From the NCBI GenBank assembly GCA_937902865.1, contig CALFNJ010000689.1, positions 1 through 5,203 on the forward strand: a DNA stretch of 5,203 nt. The letters are read 5' to 3'. Made by a program: the position numbers and the translations under genes. Below are positions 4,660 to 5,203 of this stretch, one piece after another (the stretch's first letter is position 1; each line of letters opens with the position of its first letter). The DNA is from an uncultured Opitutaceae bacterium. GTDB lineage: Bacteria; Verrucomicrobiota; Verrucomicrobiia; Opitutales; Opitutaceae. The notes under the pieces are model-generated. The model was given only the letters and a program-made list of their open reading frames with translations. It was not told where the DNA came from and searched no databases.

Positions 4660-5203
4660 GTGATCGAATTTCTCCAGCAACTCGCCAACGGTCTCGCCCA
4701 GGGCGGCATCTATGCCCTGATCGCACTGGGCTACACGATGATCTATGGCGTGCTGCGGTTCATCAATTTCGCGCACGGCGACGTTTTCATGCTCGGCGCA
4801 TTCGCGGGCTTCTACGTCGGACCCGCGACCCTGCGGCTCTTCAAGCTCGGCCCTTCCTACACCGCCGTCGCGCTCGTGCTGCTCGCCGCGATGCTGATTT
4901 GCGCGCTGGCCGGGATCGTGATCGAGCGTCTCTGCTACCGGCCGCTGCGCGACCGCCCGCGGATCATCGTGCTCATCACCGCCATTGGCGTCTCGCTGCT
5001 GCTGGAGAATGCCGGCCAGCTCATCTTCGGCGCTGATCCGAAATCATTTCCCGAGATCATCACCGACCGCGCGCTCGAGATTCTGGCCTCCTGGGGCGCG
5101 ATGTACGCGCTGACCATCACGCTTTCGCAGGTGCTCGTGCTCGGCGCGACGCTGCTGCTCGTCCTCGCGCTGCACCGGATCGTGAATCGCACGCGGCTCG
5201 GCC
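4660..5203 (+). CDS. livH: LivH-type ABC permease, 3' end cut off
   Basis: This is one of two membrane subunits of the branched-chain amino acid-type ABC importer. The frame starts at GTG 4660-4662, runs 181 codons and leaves the window open. The N-terminus FLQQLANGLAQGGIYALIAL followed by GYTMIYGVLRFINFAHGD (24-41) is diagnostic of LivH: the INFAHG motif is shared by the family. IERLCYRPLRDRPR (88-101) and ITAIGVSLLLEN (106-117) are also typical. Hydrophobic helices lie at about 12-30, 41-53, 68-88, 103-122 and 150-171. Full LivH proteins are about 290-310 aa, so roughly 40% is missing. The GTG is chosen because it gives the usual LivH beginning; the first in-frame ATG (residue 27) would remove the first helix. 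No Shine-Dalgarno is seen. It follows the binding-protein gene by 54 nt, and livM, livG and livF are expected downstream. Confidence 0.92.
   Translation, partial: MIEFLQQLANGLAQGGIYALIALGYTMIYGVLRFINFAHGDVFMLGAFAGFYVGPATLRLFKLGPSYTAVALVLLAAMLICALAGIVIERLCYRPLRDRPRIIVLITAIGVSLLLENAGQLIFGADPKSFPEIITDRALEILASWGAMYALTITLSQVLVLGATLLLVLALHRIVNRTRLG

Noticed and set aside
3316..4776. A 486-codon open frame on the - strand across the binding-protein gene
   Set aside because: It mirrors the codons of a well-supported binding-protein gene, runs into livH, and is Glu/Arg/Gly/Leu-rich without family features.

Overview
The window is GC-rich, densely coding DNA from a Gram-negative bacterium. It encodes an LptF/LptG-type lipopolysaccharide-export permease and DgkA, both of which belong to the biology of a two-membrane envelope. 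The intergenic repeats (GATTTTC heptads, GGGCGGCCCGCCC palindromes, GGGGCGCGTTGTCCCCAACGC hairpins, CACAGAG palindromes) resemble what I remember of Verrucomicrobiota, especially Opitutaceae. That placement is an inference from memory and was not searched.

Layout from left to right: (1) the last 44 codons of a putative 2OG-Fe(II) oxygenase, + strand, to 136. (2) A non-coding gap, 137-467, holding a 33-bp inverted repeat built of heptads and two adjacent hairpins, one of which looks like the terminator of the next gene. (3) A small secreted glycine-zipper protein on the - strand, 468-929. (4) A divergent spacer, then dgkA on the + strand, 1169-1591. (5) A 414-nt convergent gap, 1592-2005, packed with nested palindromes. 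(6) An lptG-like permease on the - strand, 2006-3115. (7) A 362-nt divergent spacer with a large CACAGAG-type palindrome. (8) The start of a branched-chain amino acid (HAAT family) ABC uptake operon on the + strand: the periplasmic binding protein (3478-4605), then the LivH-type permease (4660 to the window end, cut off).

The genes are not one pathway. DgkA, the LptG-like protein and the glycine-zipper protein share an envelope theme but are separate transcription units on alternating strands. Only the binding protein and LivH form an evident operon, which should continue into livM, livG and livF beyond the window. I see no new enzymatic or defence system. The unusual material is the non-coding DNA: every gap longer than 300 nt is occupied by long inverted repeats, one hairpin pair shows a compensatory base-pair change, and none of the five visible start codons has a recognisable Shine-Dalgarno sequence.
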